Assembly (NCBI RefSeq): GCF_018614955.1
Contig: NZ_JAGGNV010000018.1
Span: forward strand, 62,001-126,000
Reading direction: 5' to 3'
Length of the DNA: 64,000 nt
Source of the DNA: Variovorax paradoxus
Lineage (GTDB): Bacteria; Pseudomonadota; Gammaproteobacteria; Burkholderiales; Burkholderiaceae_C
Shown: piece by piece, positions 20,991 through 30,198 of the stretch
How positions within the stretch are numbered: the first letter of the stretch is position 1
Layout of the letters: each line of letters opens with the position of its first letter
Program-made: the position numbers and the translations under genes
The notes under the pieces: generated by a model
Told to the model about the DNA's origin: nothing
The model's input: only the letters and a program-made list of their open reading frames with translations
The model's database searches: none

Positions 20991-21527
20991 ATGCCCTTCA
21001 CGCTCGCCGCGCCGCAGCACAGCGAGCTGCTCGTCAAGAAGAGCCGCTTCATCGGCTGCGTGCAACTGGTCGCCGACCGCGCCGCGGCGCAGGCGGTCGT
21101 CGATGCACTGCGCAGCGCGCATCCCGGCGCTGCCCATGTCTGCTGGGCGTTGATGGCCGGAGGGCAATCCGCGGCCAACGATGACGGCGAACCCGGTGGC
21201 ACCGCAGGCCGGCCGATGCTGGAAGTGCTGCGACATCACGAACTCGAAGGTGTGCTCGCAACGGTGGTTCGCTACTTCGGCGGCATCAAGCTCGGCGCGG
21301 GTGGGCTGGTGCCGTTGGTGCGACAGCGCAGCTTGCAGTGCGCCGTGCCCTACGCGCTCGAAGGTCTGCTGCGCCGCGAGATCGCGTCGGCGGGCGCCAC
21401 GCTCGTCCAGGTCAGCCACGACAGCATGGTGCACTTCTCGTTGACCCTGCCCGAGCCCGAAGCTGCCGGCTTCATCGCCAGGGTCGATGATGCTGCGCAA
21501 GGGCGCGCCGTCTGGCAGCAGGCGTGA
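20991..21527 (+). CDS. YigZ/IMPACT family protein
   Basis: This 178-residue protein carries the UPF0029/IMPACT core: KKSRFIGCVQLV, HVCWALMAGG, then NDDGEPGGTAGRPML and VVRYFGGIKLGAGGLVPLVRQ. Family members are linked to translation or stress, but the biochemical activity is unknown. It follows metW after ten bases and may be in the same transcript. Its last 56 bases overlap the convergent channel gene. Confidence 0.9.
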   Translation: MPFTLAAPQHSELLVKKSRFIGCVQLVADRAAAQAVVDALRSAHPGAAHVCWALMAGGQSAANDDGEPGGTAGRPMLEVLRHHELEGVLATVVRYFGGIKLGAGGLVPLVRQRSLQCAVPYALEGLLRREIASAGATLVQVSHDSMVHFSLTLPEPEAAGFIARVDDAAQGRAVWQQA

Positions 21528-22389
21528 GGCGGCGGCGCGGCGCCGCGGACTCGGGCACCGCCATCGCGAACACGCCGCGCGGTGCGACCGAGACCAGCCC
21601 CTCCTCCGGCCCGCGCCGCGCCATCTCGGCGGTGACGATGCCGGTCGGCACTGCGAGCACGCCCCAGCCCAGCAGCATCATCACCGAGGCGATCGCGCGG
21701 CCGAGGTCGGTCTTCGGCACCAGGTCGCCGAAGCCCACCGTCGCCATGGTCGAGATCGCCCAGTACACCGCCACCGGAATGCTGGTGAAGCCGTGCGTCG
21801 GTCCCTCCACCACATACATCAGCGTGCCCATCACCAGCACCACCAGCATCACGAAGCCGACAAAGACCGTGATCTTGCGGCGGCTGGCCGCGACGGCCGT
21901 CACCAGCGCTCGGTACTCGACCGAATAGCGCGAGAGCTTGAAGATGCGGAACACGCGCAGAAGACGCAGCACGCGTACGTCGATCAGGTAGGCGAACTCC
22001 GGCGCGAGCGCCGCCAGGAATGTCGGCAGCAGCGCGAGCAGATCGATCACGCCATAGAAGCTAGTCGCATAGCGCAGCGGCCGCTTCACGCAGGCCAGTC
22101 GACCCAGATATTCGAGCGTGAAGAGCGCGGTGAACACCCATTCGAGCACGCCGAACACGTGACCCGCGCGTTGCCGGACGGACTGCACGCTGTCGAGAAT
22201 CACGACCGTCACGCTCGCCACGATCACCGCGATCAGGATCAAGTCGAACAGCCGTCCCGCGCGCGATTCGGATTCGAAGATCACCGAGAAAAGCAGGCGC
22301 CGCCAACCTTGTGCGGGCTTGCCGAAGCGCGCATCCTCGTGAACCGGATCGGACACAGTGGAACCAGATGCGGTGTTTGAGATCATCAT
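21472..22389 (-). CDS. voltage-gated-type potassium channel
   Basis: This 305-residue, six-helix protein has an S4-like segment with regularly spaced arginines (RVLRLLRVFRIFKLSR) and a pore loop whose selectivity filter reads TVGFGD near residue 217. This filter is typical of K+ channels of the Kch/KvAP type. N- and C-terminal tails are cytoplasmic. The C-terminal Arg-rich tail runs 56 bases into the convergent yigZ-like gene, so the last 18 residues may not be conserved. It is a single gene with no clear operon partner. Confidence 0.9.
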   Translation of the reverse strand: MMISNTASGSTVSDPVHEDARFGKPAQGWRRLLFSVIFESESRAGRLFDLILIAVIVASVTVVILDSVQSVRQRAGHVFGVLEWVFTALFTLEYLGRLACVKRPLRYATSFYGVIDLLALLPTFLAALAPEFAYLIDVRVLRLLRVFRIFKLSRYSVEYRALVTAVAASRRKITVFVGFVMLVVLVMGTLMYVVEGPTHGFTSIPVAVYWAISTMATVGFGDLVPKTDLGRAIASVMMLLGWGVLAVPTGIVTAEMARRGPEEGLVSVAPRGVFAMAVPESAAPRRRLTPAARRRALAQHHRPWR

Positions 22390-22553
22390 TCAGGGTCTGA
22401 AGTGAGGAGCGCTGCCATTGTCGATGCGGCCCTCACGCAGACGAAAGTTCCCAACGCCGCGTGTTCGAGACGTATTCAGTTACGCTTCTTGCGCAATGAA
22501 GTGCGAAGCGCCGTAAGCGCCTTCTTACGATAGCCCTTTTGAGGAGCTCCCCA

Positions 22554-23087
22554 TTGGCCACACAGTCCCCCTTCTTCGGCAAGCGTGATCGCGACGCCGA
22601 CTCCCTCCCCTCCCGTCCCGCGCCGCTGATGGGTTCCGGCACCAACCTTTCGGGCACGCCGGTCAATCCTTCGAACCTGTCGGCCCAAGCGGCCAATGCG
22701 GCAGCAAGCACAGCCAAGGAAGGCGGCAGCAAGCTCACCGTCGGCCCCAACATCAAGCTCAAGGGTGTCGAGATCACCGACTGCGACACGCTCGTGGTCG
22801 AAGGCCTGGTCGAAGCGACGATGGATTCGCGTGTCATGCAGATCGCCGAACAAGGCGCGTTCAAGGGCTCGGCCGAAATCGACATCGCCGAGATTCGCGG
22901 CCTCTTTGAGGGCAATCTCACCGTGCGCGAAAAGCTCGTCATCCACTCCACCGGCAAGGTCACCGGCAAGATCCGCTACGGCAAGATCGTGGTCGAAGAA
23001 GGCGGCCAGCTGTCCGGCGAGATCAGCTTCGGCGCATCCGCCGGCAGCAGCAGCAGTGCCAAGCCGGCACTGCAAGCCGCGGCCTGA
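22554..23087 (+). CDS. bactofilin family cytoskeletal protein
   Basis: The 177-residue protein has a disordered Pro/Ser-rich N-terminus. A bactofilin (DUF583) beta-helix core follows from about residue 60: LTVGPNIKLKGVEITDCDTLVVEGLVEATMDS, with later glycine-turn repeats (KGSAEIDIAEIRGLFEGNL). Bactofilins self-assemble into filaments that organise the cell envelope. The TTG start at 22554 is preferred over the in-frame TTG at 22539, because GAGGAG sits 8 bases before the former. A short tail of Ser/Ala follows the core. Confidence 0.92.
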   Translation: MATQSPFFGKRDRDADSLPSRPAPLMGSGTNLSGTPVNPSNLSAQAANAAASTAKEGGSKLTVGPNIKLKGVEITDCDTLVVEGLVEATMDSRVMQIAEQGAFKGSAEIDIAEIRGLFEGNLTVREKLVIHSTGKVTGKIRYGKIVVEEGGQLSGEISFGASAGSSSSAKPALQAAA

Positions 23088-23099
23088 CGCGACTTCAGT

Positions 23100-23933
23100 T
23101 CAGCCCAGGCGCTGAATCAAGGCACCTGCTGCGGCCGGTGCCTTTTCTTTTGCGCCGTTGATGAAGTAGATGAACACGTCGCGCGCCGCGGCCGCCTTCG
23201 GCGCGGCCTTCTCGACGCGCGGCAACGCAGCCGGCGAACTGCCCTCGGCCCAGGTCTTGGCTGCCTCGGCCCATGCATCGAGCGCCTTCGGCGCGTAGCC
23301 AGTTTTCAGTTTGGCGTCGCTCATCATCAGGCGCGCATAGACGAACTCGCCGGTCAGGTCGGCGAAGGACGGAAACTTGTCCGCGTCGGTGAAGACCGTC
23401 GCGGCCTCGTACTTGCGCGCGAGCGCCAGGTACTCCGGCGTCATGAAGCTCTCGTGCCGGACATCGAGCACATGGCGCAGCGTGCGGCTGCCCTCCTTCT
23501 TCGGCAGCAGCGCGAGAAAGCCCTCGAAGTCCTCCGCATCGAACGCCTTGGTCGGCATGAACTGCCAGACAATCGGGCCCAGCTTGTTGCCCAGCTCGGC
23601 GATGCCGCTTTCGACAAAGCGCGCGATCGACTCGCCGGCCGCCGACAGCTGCTTGCGGTTGGTCGCGAAGCGCGATGCCTTGAGCGAGAACATGAAGTCA
23701 TCGGGCGTCTCGTCATGCCACTTCTTGAAGGTCGGCGGCTTGAAGCTGCTGTAGTAGGTGCCGTTGACTTCGATGGCCGTGAGCTGCCGGCTGGCGTAGC
23801 TCAACTCCTGGCTCTGGGGCAGCCCGGCGGGATAGAAGTTGTTGCGCCAGGGTTCGTAGGTCCAGCCCCCGATGCCGACGCGAATACGCTTGTTTGTGCT
23901 GCTCAAGATCTCGCCTTTCGATAAAGCCGCCAC
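23100..23933 (-). CDS. DUF72 (YecE-like) domain protein
   Basis: The 277-residue protein matches the DUF72 TIM-barrel family: RVGIGGWTYEPWRNNFYP near residue 17, AIEVNGTYYSSFKPPTFKKW, and FMFSLKASRFATN. Relatives include E. coli YecE, whose biochemical role is unknown. It is convergent with the bactofilin gene (12-base gap) and divergent from the M20 peptidase. No operon partners are apparent. Confidence 0.92.
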   Translation of the reverse strand: MAALSKGEILSSTNKRIRVGIGGWTYEPWRNNFYPAGLPQSQELSYASRQLTAIEVNGTYYSSFKPPTFKKWHDETPDDFMFSLKASRFATNRKQLSAAGESIARFVESGIAELGNKLGPIVWQFMPTKAFDAEDFEGFLALLPKKEGSRTLRHVLDVRHESFMTPEYLALARKYEAATVFTDADKFPSFADLTGEFVYARLMMSDAKLKTGYAPKALDAWAEAAKTWAEGSSPAALPRVEKAAPKAAAARDVFIYFINGAKEKAPAAAGALIQRLG

Positions 23934-24026
23934 TTTGAAGCAGCGGCGAGATTAGCCCAAGGACTGCGGGTTTGGCGAGCTGCGCCCATAATTCGCCACT
24001 CCCCTTCCCACCCGCGGAGATCCCCG

Positions 24027-25520
24027 ATGAACGCTCCCTTGCACCGCGAAATGCCCTCTGGCCTGCTCGACGCCGAGCGCGCCCTGTCCGATGTCTCGTC
24101 CAAATGGGACCAGGACATCCTCAGGCAACTCACCGACTACATCGCGATCCCGGCCAAGTCGCCCGGCTTCGACAAGGACTGGGTGCAGAACGGCTATCTG
24201 GAAACCGTTCTTCAGAATGCGGCGAGATGGGTGGAAGCGCAAAAGGTCGAGGGCCTGAAGCTCGAGATCGTGCGGCTCGAAGGCCGCACCCCGGTGCTCT
24301 TCTTCGAAGTGCCGGCCACCGGTACCGAGATGAAGGAGACCGTGCTGATGTACGGCCACCTCGACAAGCAGCCCGAGTTCACCGGCTGGCGCAATGACCT
24401 CGGGCCGTGGACGCCGAAATACGAAGACGGCCTGCTCTACGGCCGCGGTGGCGCCGACGACGGCTACGCGGTGTATGCGAGCGTGGCGGCGCTGCAGGCG
24501 CTCAAGGCACAGGGCGTGGCGCATCCGCGCATCGTGGGCCTGATCGAAACCTGCGAAGAATCCGGCTCCTACGACCTGCTGCCCTACATCGACGCGCTGC
24601 GTCCGCGCCTCGGCGAAGTGGGCCTCGTGATCTGCCTCGATTCGGGCGCCGGTAACTACGATCAGCTGTGGCTCACCACCTCGCTGCGCGGCATGGCGAG
24701 CGGAACGCTGAAGGTGGAGATCCTGACCGAGGGCGTGCACTCTGGCGATGCCTCCGGCCTCGTGCCCTCGAGCTTCCGCATCATGCGGCAGGTACTCGAC
24801 CGTCTCGAGGACAGCAAGACCGGCCGCCTGCTGCCGGAGAGCTTCCATTGCGAGGTGCCGGCCGAAAGGCTCGCGCAGGCGCAGGCCACTGCAGCCATCC
24901 TCGGCGACGAGGTCTACAAGCGCTTTCCGTGGGCGCACTACGACTGCGGCGGCGCGACCGCATTCGCGTTGCCGACCACCAGCGACCCGGTGGAGGCGCT
25001 GGTCAACCGCACCTGGAAGCCGACGCTCTCGGTCACCGGTGCCGAAGGCTTCCCGGCATTGAAGGATGCGGGCAACGTGCTGCGTCCGTACACCGCCTTC
25101 AAGCTTTCGCTGCGCCTGCCGCCGCTGGTCGATGCCGACCAGGCGGTGCAGCAGCTCAAGACCCTGCTCGAGGACAACGCGCCCTACCAGGCCAGGGTTA
25201 CTTTCGACAGCAACGGCGGCGCCACCGGATGGAATGCGCCCGGCACCGCGCCCTGGTTTGAGCGCGCGCTCAATGCCGCGTCGCAGGCGCACTTCGGTGC
25301 CAATTGCGGCTACATCGGCCAGGGCGGCACCATTCCGCTCATGAACATGCTGAGCGTCGGCTTCCCGAAGGCGCAGATGATGGTCTGCGGCGTGCTCGGG
25401 CCCAAGAGCAATGCGCACGGTCCCAACGAATTCCTGCACGTGCCCTATGCGAAGAAGCTGACCGCGGCGGTGGCCGAGGTGATCGCCGCGCTGCCGGCGG
25501 CGCACGCCCTCGCCGCTTGA
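24027..25520 (+). CDS. M20 family metallopeptidase (dipeptidase-like)
   Basis: This 497-residue cytosolic peptidase of the M20 fold shows the metal ligands in YGHLDKQPE, GRGGADDG and ETCEESGSYD, plus the dimerisation lid domain in the middle (SGDASGLVPSS). It resembles CNDP-type dipeptidases that hydrolyse short peptides using two Zn2+ ions; the exact substrate is unknown. No signal peptide is visible. Its stop overlaps the TTG start of the following alpha/beta hydrolase (TTGA). Confidence 0.9.
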   Translation: MNAPLHREMPSGLLDAERALSDVSSKWDQDILRQLTDYIAIPAKSPGFDKDWVQNGYLETVLQNAARWVEAQKVEGLKLEIVRLEGRTPVLFFEVPATGTEMKETVLMYGHLDKQPEFTGWRNDLGPWTPKYEDGLLYGRGGADDGYAVYASVAALQALKAQGVAHPRIVGLIETCEESGSYDLLPYIDALRPRLGEVGLVICLDSGAGNYDQLWLTTSLRGMASGTLKVEILTEGVHSGDASGLVPSSFRIMRQVLDRLEDSKTGRLLPESFHCEVPAERLAQAQATAAILGDEVYKRFPWAHYDCGGATAFALPTTSDPVEALVNRTWKPTLSVTGAEGFPALKDAGNVLRPYTAFKLSLRLPPLVDADQAVQQLKTLLEDNAPYQARVTFDSNGGATGWNAPGTAPWFERALNAASQAHFGANCGYIGQGGTIPLMNMLSVGFPKAQMMVCGVLGPKSNAHGPNEFLHVPYAKKLTAAVAEVIAALPAAHALAA

Positions 25521-26368
25521 AGCGGCAGCCGGCGCAGAACAGCACGCTGCGCACGCCGGACGGCGAAACGCTGGTCCTGCACGAGTGGCCGCTTCCCTCC
25601 GGCCTTGCCGAGAGAGCCGTCGTCGTGCTGGTGCATGGCATCGGCGAGCATGCGGGCCGCTATCGGCATATAGCCGAGCGGCTCAACGACTGGGGATTTG
25701 CGGTGCGTGCCGCCGACCACTACGGTCACGGCGCATCGAGCGGCGCGCGCGGCGGCTTGCCGAGCGTGATGCGGCTGGTCGACGATCTCGCGCTCGTGGT
25801 CGACGACACGCGGCGAACGCATCCCGGCGTGCCGCTGGTGCTGCTGGGCCACAGCCTCGGCGGGTTGGTCGCGGCCAGCTTCGTGGCGAGGGCGGTGCGC
25901 AAGGTGGATGCGCTGGTGCTTTCATCGCCGGGACTGGACCCGGGCCTCGGCGCGTTTCAGAAGTTTCTGATCGCACTGCTGTCGCGCGTGGCGCCCGATT
26001 TGCGCGTGGGCAACGGGCTGGACGACAACTACCTCTCGCACGACCCGGCCCTGGTGCAGGCCTACCGCGACAATCCGCTGTGCCACGATCGCATCGGCGC
26101 CCGGCTCGCGCGCTTTCTGGCCGACGAAGGTGCGGTCGTTCAAGCGGCCGCGTCGCAATGGCAGGTGCCGACGCTCCTGATCTATGCGGGCGACGATCGC
26201 CTCGTGAAACCTGCGGCCAGCCGCGCCTTCGCTGCCGCCGCGCCGGCTTCGGTGCTCAGCGCGACCTGCTTTCCGGCTCTCTATCACGAGATCTTCAACG
26301 AGCGCGATGCGACGCCCGTGTTCGAGACGCTCAGGCGCTGGCTCGACGAGCGTTTCCCGTCTGCCTAG
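25517..26368 (+). CDS. alpha/beta hydrolase, monoacylglycerol-lipase-like
   Basis: The product is 283 residues from a TTG start that overlaps the preceding stop. The fold's oxyanion motif VLVHGIGEHAGRY, the nucleophile elbow GHSLGG (residues around 113-118), the Asp in AGDDRLV and the His in YHEIFNE form a complete triad in the arrangement of PldB/monoacylglycerol lipases (Hydrolase_4). It probably hydrolyses lysolipids or monoacylglycerols. It overlaps the convergent MFS gene at CTAG, where both stop codons are shared. Confidence 0.86.
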   Translation: MKRQPAQNSTLRTPDGETLVLHEWPLPSGLAERAVVVLVHGIGEHAGRYRHIAERLNDWGFAVRAADHYGHGASSGARGGLPSVMRLVDDLALVVDDTRRTHPGVPLVLLGHSLGGLVAASFVARAVRKVDALVLSSPGLDPGLGAFQKFLIALLSRVAPDLRVGNGLDDNYLSHDPALVQAYRDNPLCHDRIGARLARFLADEGAVVQAAASQWQVPTLLIYAGDDRLVKPAASRAFAAAAPASVLSATCFPALYHEIFNERDATPVFETLRRWLDERFPSA

Positions 26369-27543
26369 ACGGTCGCCGCCGCCGCTGCACTGCGCTGGCG
26401 ACGCGCGAGCCACAGCAGCGCCGCACCCGTCAGCACCACCGGCACCAGCGAGCCGAAGTTCAACAGCCGCCAGCCCTGCGTGGTGACCAGCACGCCCGAG
26501 GCGAATGAGCTCAGTGCCAGCGTCGCGAATATGCAGAAGTTGAGTGCGCCCTGGGCGCGGTCCTTTTCTTCGGCCGTGTAGGCCGACAGGGACAGCGTCG
26601 TGCTTCCGGTAAAGAGGAAGTTCCAGCCCACGCCGAGCAGGAACAGCGCGATCAGGAACTGATGCAGGTCCACGCCCGAGAGCGCCACGGCGATGCAGCC
26701 GAGGTTGAGCGCGAGCCCCACGCCCATCACGGGCAGCGCGCCGAAGCGGCGGATCAGGTGGCCGGTGAAGAAGCCCGGCGCGAACATGCCGATCACGTGC
26801 CATTCGAGCACCAGCGCGATGTCGTCGAAGGGCAGGCTGCAGATCTGCATCGCGATCGGCGTCGCGGCCATCAGCAGGTTCATCACGCCGAAGCCGAGCG
26901 CACCCGACACGGCCGCGACGATGAACACCGGCTGGCGCGCGATCTCGGCCAGCGAGCGGCCGGCGGCACTCGTGCTTTTCGGCGGCGGGGCCGGAAAGTC
27001 GATGAAGTGCATCAGGCCCATTGCGAGCAGCGCCACTGCTGCGAGTGCCAAGTAGGCGCCCGCGAAGGGCACGGGGAACCAGTCGCGCGTGACGGCTGCG
27101 AGGTTCGGGCCTGCCACGGCGCCGAGAAGTCCCCCGGCCATCACCAGCGAGACCGCCTTTTCGCGCCCCTCGGGCGTGGCCAGCTCGGCAGCGGCAAAGC
27201 GGTAGAGGCTCGCGTTCGCGGCGTAGTAGCCGGCCACCACCGTGGCGAAGCACAGCAGCCAGAAGTCCTTCCAGACCGCGGCCTGCGCGCACAGCAGGGC
27301 CGAGCCCAGCGCCACCGCCAGGCCGATCTGGAACGAGTGGCGCCGCCCGAAGCGTTGCTGCGTGCGCGCGACCAGCCCGGTGGCGAGCGCGCCGCCGACC
27401 ACGTAGCCCATCACGGGCAGCGTGGCCATCCAGCCGCGCGGTGCGAGCGCCAGGCCCACGAGGCCGTTGATCGCGATGAAGGTGACGTTGTTGGTGAGGA
27501 ACAGGCCTTGGCAAACGGCGAGCAGCCAGAGATTGCGCTTCAT
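26365..27543 (-). CDS. major facilitator superfamily transporter
   Basis: The 392-residue inner-membrane protein has 12 predicted helices and short loops. GYVVGGALATGLVARTQQRFGRR is in the first half, with the basic cytoplasmic loop between helices 2 and 3 typical of the family. The second half contains FAPGFFTGHLIRRFG. Substrate unknown; many relatives are efflux carriers. It lies 10 bases upstream of the yidB-like gene in the same orientation. Confidence 0.85.
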   Translation of the reverse strand: MKRNLWLLAVCQGLFLTNNVTFIAINGLVGLALAPRGWMATLPVMGYVVGGALATGLVARTQQRFGRRHSFQIGLAVALGSALLCAQAAVWKDFWLLCFATVVAGYYAANASLYRFAAAELATPEGREKAVSLVMAGGLLGAVAGPNLAAVTRDWFPVPFAGAYLALAAVALLAMGLMHFIDFPAPPPKSTSAAGRSLAEIARQPVFIVAAVSGALGFGVMNLLMAATPIAMQICSLPFDDIALVLEWHVIGMFAPGFFTGHLIRRFGALPVMGVGLALNLGCIAVALSGVDLHQFLIALFLLGVGWNFLFTGSTTLSLSAYTAEEKDRAQGALNFCIFATLALSSFASGVLVTTQGWRLLNFGSLVPVVLTGAALLWLARRQRSAAAAATV

Positions 27544-27553
27544 CGAGACCTGT

Positions 27554-28024
27554 TCAACCCTTCTGCAGCAGGCCGCTCAGCGAGGCCAGCAGGTCGTCCT
27601 GGTTGCCCAGGCCCTCGGCCGGTACTTGGCCCTTGGGCGTGAGCTGGTCGATCAGCGTGGGCAGCAGCGTGGCCAGCATCGGCAGCAGCGTCGACGCGTT
27701 GATGCCGAGTTTTTGCGCGATGCTCGAAATCACGTCGCTGCCCAACACGTCCTGCAGCTGCCCGCCCGAGATCGGCGCGTTCTCGCCCTTGCCGACCCAG
27801 GAGCCGATCACGTCGCCCATGCCGGCCTGCTCGAACTTCGAGACCAGGCCGCCCAGACCCCCCTGCTCGCCGTTGTTGGCGAGCAGCCCGCCGAGCGCAC
27901 CCGCGAGACCCCCGAGATCACCGAGTCCGCCGCCCATGCCGCCGAGGCTGCCTATGCCGCCGTCCTGGGCCTGTGGCTGTGCGCCGCCGAGCACCTGTCC
28001 GAGTACCGAATCGAGCAATCCCAT
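27554..28024 (-). CDS. YidB-like DUF937 protein
   Basis: This 156-residue protein begins MGLLDSVLGQVLGG, has a Gly-rich spacer, and then the DUF937 core (LVSKFEQAGMGDVIGSWVGKGEN, then LQDVLGSDVISSIAQKLGI). YidB of E. coli is the closest known relative, and its function is not established. It lies between the MFS gene and the secreted M20 peptidase in the same orientation. Confidence 0.88.
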   Translation of the reverse strand: MGLLDSVLGQVLGGAQPQAQDGGIGSLGGMGGGLGDLGGLAGALGGLLANNGEQGGLGGLVSKFEQAGMGDVIGSWVGKGENAPISGGQLQDVLGSDVISSIAQKLGINASTLLPMLATLLPTLIDQLTPKGQVPAEGLGNQDDLLASLSGLLQKG

Positions 28025-28054
28025 GGTGGGCTCCTGAAGTAATGGGGAGATGGC

Positions 28055-29413
28055 CTACTTCGACCGCGGCGGACGCTTCGGCAGCAGGGGCTCGCTCACG
28101 CCTTGCACGCCGACCAGCCCCAGCACGGTCGCCAGGGCATTCTGCGCGCCCTTCCATCCGTCTGTCACGTCGATCCATTCGGAGAGCGAGTGAAAGCCAC
28201 CGGTCTTGCCGCCGCCGCCGATGATGATGGCCGGGATGCCGAGCGACATCGGCACGTTGGCGTCGGTGCTGGCGCCGGTCAGCAGGGTCTTGTGGCCGAA
28301 GGCGCTGTTCGAGCGGATGGCCGCCTCGACGATCGGCGAATCCGAGGGCGTGCGCCCGCCCGGCCGGTCGCCGATCAGCTTGTTGGAAACGCTCAGGGTC
28401 GAGACGTTCCAGCGCTTGTTCTCTTCCGCCACCGCTTCCTCGAACGCGGTCAACACCTTCTTCTCGGTGTCGAGCAGCGCGCCCATCTCGTCGGAGCGGA
28501 TGTCGACCGCCATGCGCGCGTCGGGTGCAATGGTGTTGACCGAGGTGCCGCCGCCGACGGTGCCGACGGTGAAGGTGGTCTTCGGAAAGCTGGGCGTCTT
28601 GATCTCGGCGATCTTGGCGATCGCGCGGCCCATGCCGTGGATCGCGCTCGGCACCTGGCCGAAGGCGGCGTAGCTGTGGCCGCCGGGTCCCTTGAAACTT
28701 ACTTCGTAGCGATGGCTGGCGGTGCCGAGCACCAGCACGGTGCCGTCGGGCGCCGGCTCCACGCCCACCATGCCGTCGATGTCGAGGTGGTCGCGGAAGA
28801 TGGCTTTCATGCCGCGCAGGTTGCCCAGCTCCTCTTCGCCGACGTTGCCGACGAAGAGCAGGTCGCCCACGGTCTGCACCTTGTTGTCGTTGAGCACCTT
28901 GAGCCACGACAGGAGCACCGCGAGGCCTCGGGTGTCGTCCGAGATGCCGGGCGCGTGGAGCTTGCCGTCGCGCTCCTTCACCTTGACGTCGGTGCCGGCG
29001 GGAAAGACCGTGTCGAGGTGGGCCGAGACCAGGAGCTTGGGGCCGTTGCCCGTGCCCTTGCGCAGGCCCACCACGTTGCCCTCGCTGTCGATCCGCGCAT
29101 CCGCGAGCCCCAGCGCCTTCATGCGCGCGAGGAAGGCCTCGGCGCGCTTCTTCTCCTTGAAGGGCGGCGCTTCGATTTCGGTGAGCAGCTTGAGGTCCTC
29201 GATCGAGCGCTCATGGTCGGCCTTGACCGCATCGAGCAGCTGCTTGACGGCAGGCGCGGCCAGGAGCTGCGTGTAGGCCTGGTCGACAGCCGGCTTCACC
29301 TGTGCGGGCGTCGGCGCCACGGCCGTTGCCTGCGCGTGGACGGTGCCAGCAACGCAAAGGGCGGCAAGCACAACAGGCGCGAAGCGCGACGGAATGAAAT
29401 GGAGAGGAGACAT
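28055..29413 (-). CDS. exported M20 family metallopeptidase
   Basis: The 452-residue product begins with a signal peptide (PSRFAPVVLAALCVAGTVHA). Metal-binding motifs follow at SAHLDTVFPAGT, SDDTRGLAVLL and GEEELGNLRGM, and GIPAIIIGGGG is near the C-terminus. Peptidase T- and aminoacylase-type M20 enzymes share this layout. It is predicted to act in the periplasm on peptides or acyl-amino acids. The start at 29413 was chosen because the signal peptide begins there; the frame extends further upstream only through rsmE sequence. Confidence 0.88.
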   Translation of the reverse strand: MSPLHFIPSRFAPVVLAALCVAGTVHAQATAVAPTPAQVKPAVDQAYTQLLAAPAVKQLLDAVKADHERSIEDLKLLTEIEAPPFKEKKRAEAFLARMKALGLADARIDSEGNVVGLRKGTGNGPKLLVSAHLDTVFPAGTDVKVKERDGKLHAPGISDDTRGLAVLLSWLKVLNDNKVQTVGDLLFVGNVGEEELGNLRGMKAIFRDHLDIDGMVGVEPAPDGTVLVLGTASHRYEVSFKGPGGHSYAAFGQVPSAIHGMGRAIAKIAEIKTPSFPKTTFTVGTVGGGTSVNTIAPDARMAVDIRSDEMGALLDTEKKVLTAFEEAVAEENKRWNVSTLSVSNKLIGDRPGGRTPSDSPIVEAAIRSNSAFGHKTLLTGASTDANVPMSLGIPAIIIGGGGKTGGFHSLSEWIDVTDGWKGAQNALATVLGLVGVQGVSEPLLPKRPPRSK

Positions 29414-29463
29414 GCGTTGGCGGCCTTGGGCGCGATGGGGTGGAGGAAGAAAAAAGATCCTGG

Positions 29464-30198
29464 TCACTGGCCCGCAAGCAGTGCGAGCGCCGCGAGGGCC
29501 GCCGTTTCGGCGCGCAGCACGCGCGGCCCGAGCGTGAGCGGCGCGAAGCCGCGCGCGATCGCATCCTGCTCCTCGGCGGCGCTCAGGCCGCCCTCGGGGC
29601 CACTCAGAACGCATGCGCCGCGAAGCGCGGTGACCGACGCCCGCTCGCGGATCTCGCGCATGTCGCAGCTGCGCTCGGCCAGGCTCAGGACGAAGCGCTC
29701 CGCTTCGTCGATCGGCGGCGTATCGATCCAGCCGGCCAGGGCGCGCACGGGGTGGATCAGCGGCAAGCGGTTGCGGCCGCATTGTTCGCAGGCGGCGATG
29801 GCGATCGCTTCCCAGTGCGCGCGCTTCTTGTCGGCGCGCTCGCCGGCGAGGCGCAACACGCCACGGGCGGTCATCAGCGGCTGGATGCTCGCCACGCCGA
29901 GTTCGGTGGCTTTCTCGACCAGCCAGTCCATGCGTTCGTTGGCCGGCACGCCGATCGCCAGGTGCACGGCACGCGGCGCTTCTCGCTCGACGGCGATGTG
30001 GTTCTCGACCTGGACCGTCACTTCGCTGCGGCCCATGCGCTCCACTGTGGCGGCGTACTCGCCGCCGTTGCCGTCGAACAGCGTCAGCGCATCGCCCGGC
30101 TGCATGCGCAGCACCTGCACATGGCGCGCGGCGCCGGGCGGCAACGCCAGCGCGCTGTGCGCAGCCAAGGCCATGGCGCAGTGGAAGCGCGGCGTCAC
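29464..30198 (-). CDS. rsmE: 16S rRNA m3U1498 methyltransferase RsmE
   Basis: The 244-residue protein is of the SPOUT class. It has an N-terminal PUA-like domain (HVQVLRMQPGDALTLFDGNGGEY) and the SPOUT knot with the SAM-binding loops VLSGPEGGLSAAEEQDA and LGPRVLRAETAALAAL. It methylates U1498 of 16S rRNA. The GTG start at 30198 overlaps the stop of amgK (GTGA), indicating coupling. Confidence 0.93.
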   Translation of the reverse strand: MTPRFHCAMALAAHSALALPPGAARHVQVLRMQPGDALTLFDGNGGEYAATVERMGRSEVTVQVENHIAVEREAPRAVHLAIGVPANERMDWLVEKATELGVASIQPLMTARGVLRLAGERADKKRAHWEAIAIAACEQCGRNRLPLIHPVRALAGWIDTPPIDEAERFVLSLAERSCDMREIRERASVTALRGACVLSGPEGGLSAAEEQDAIARGFAPLTLGPRVLRAETAALAALALLAGQ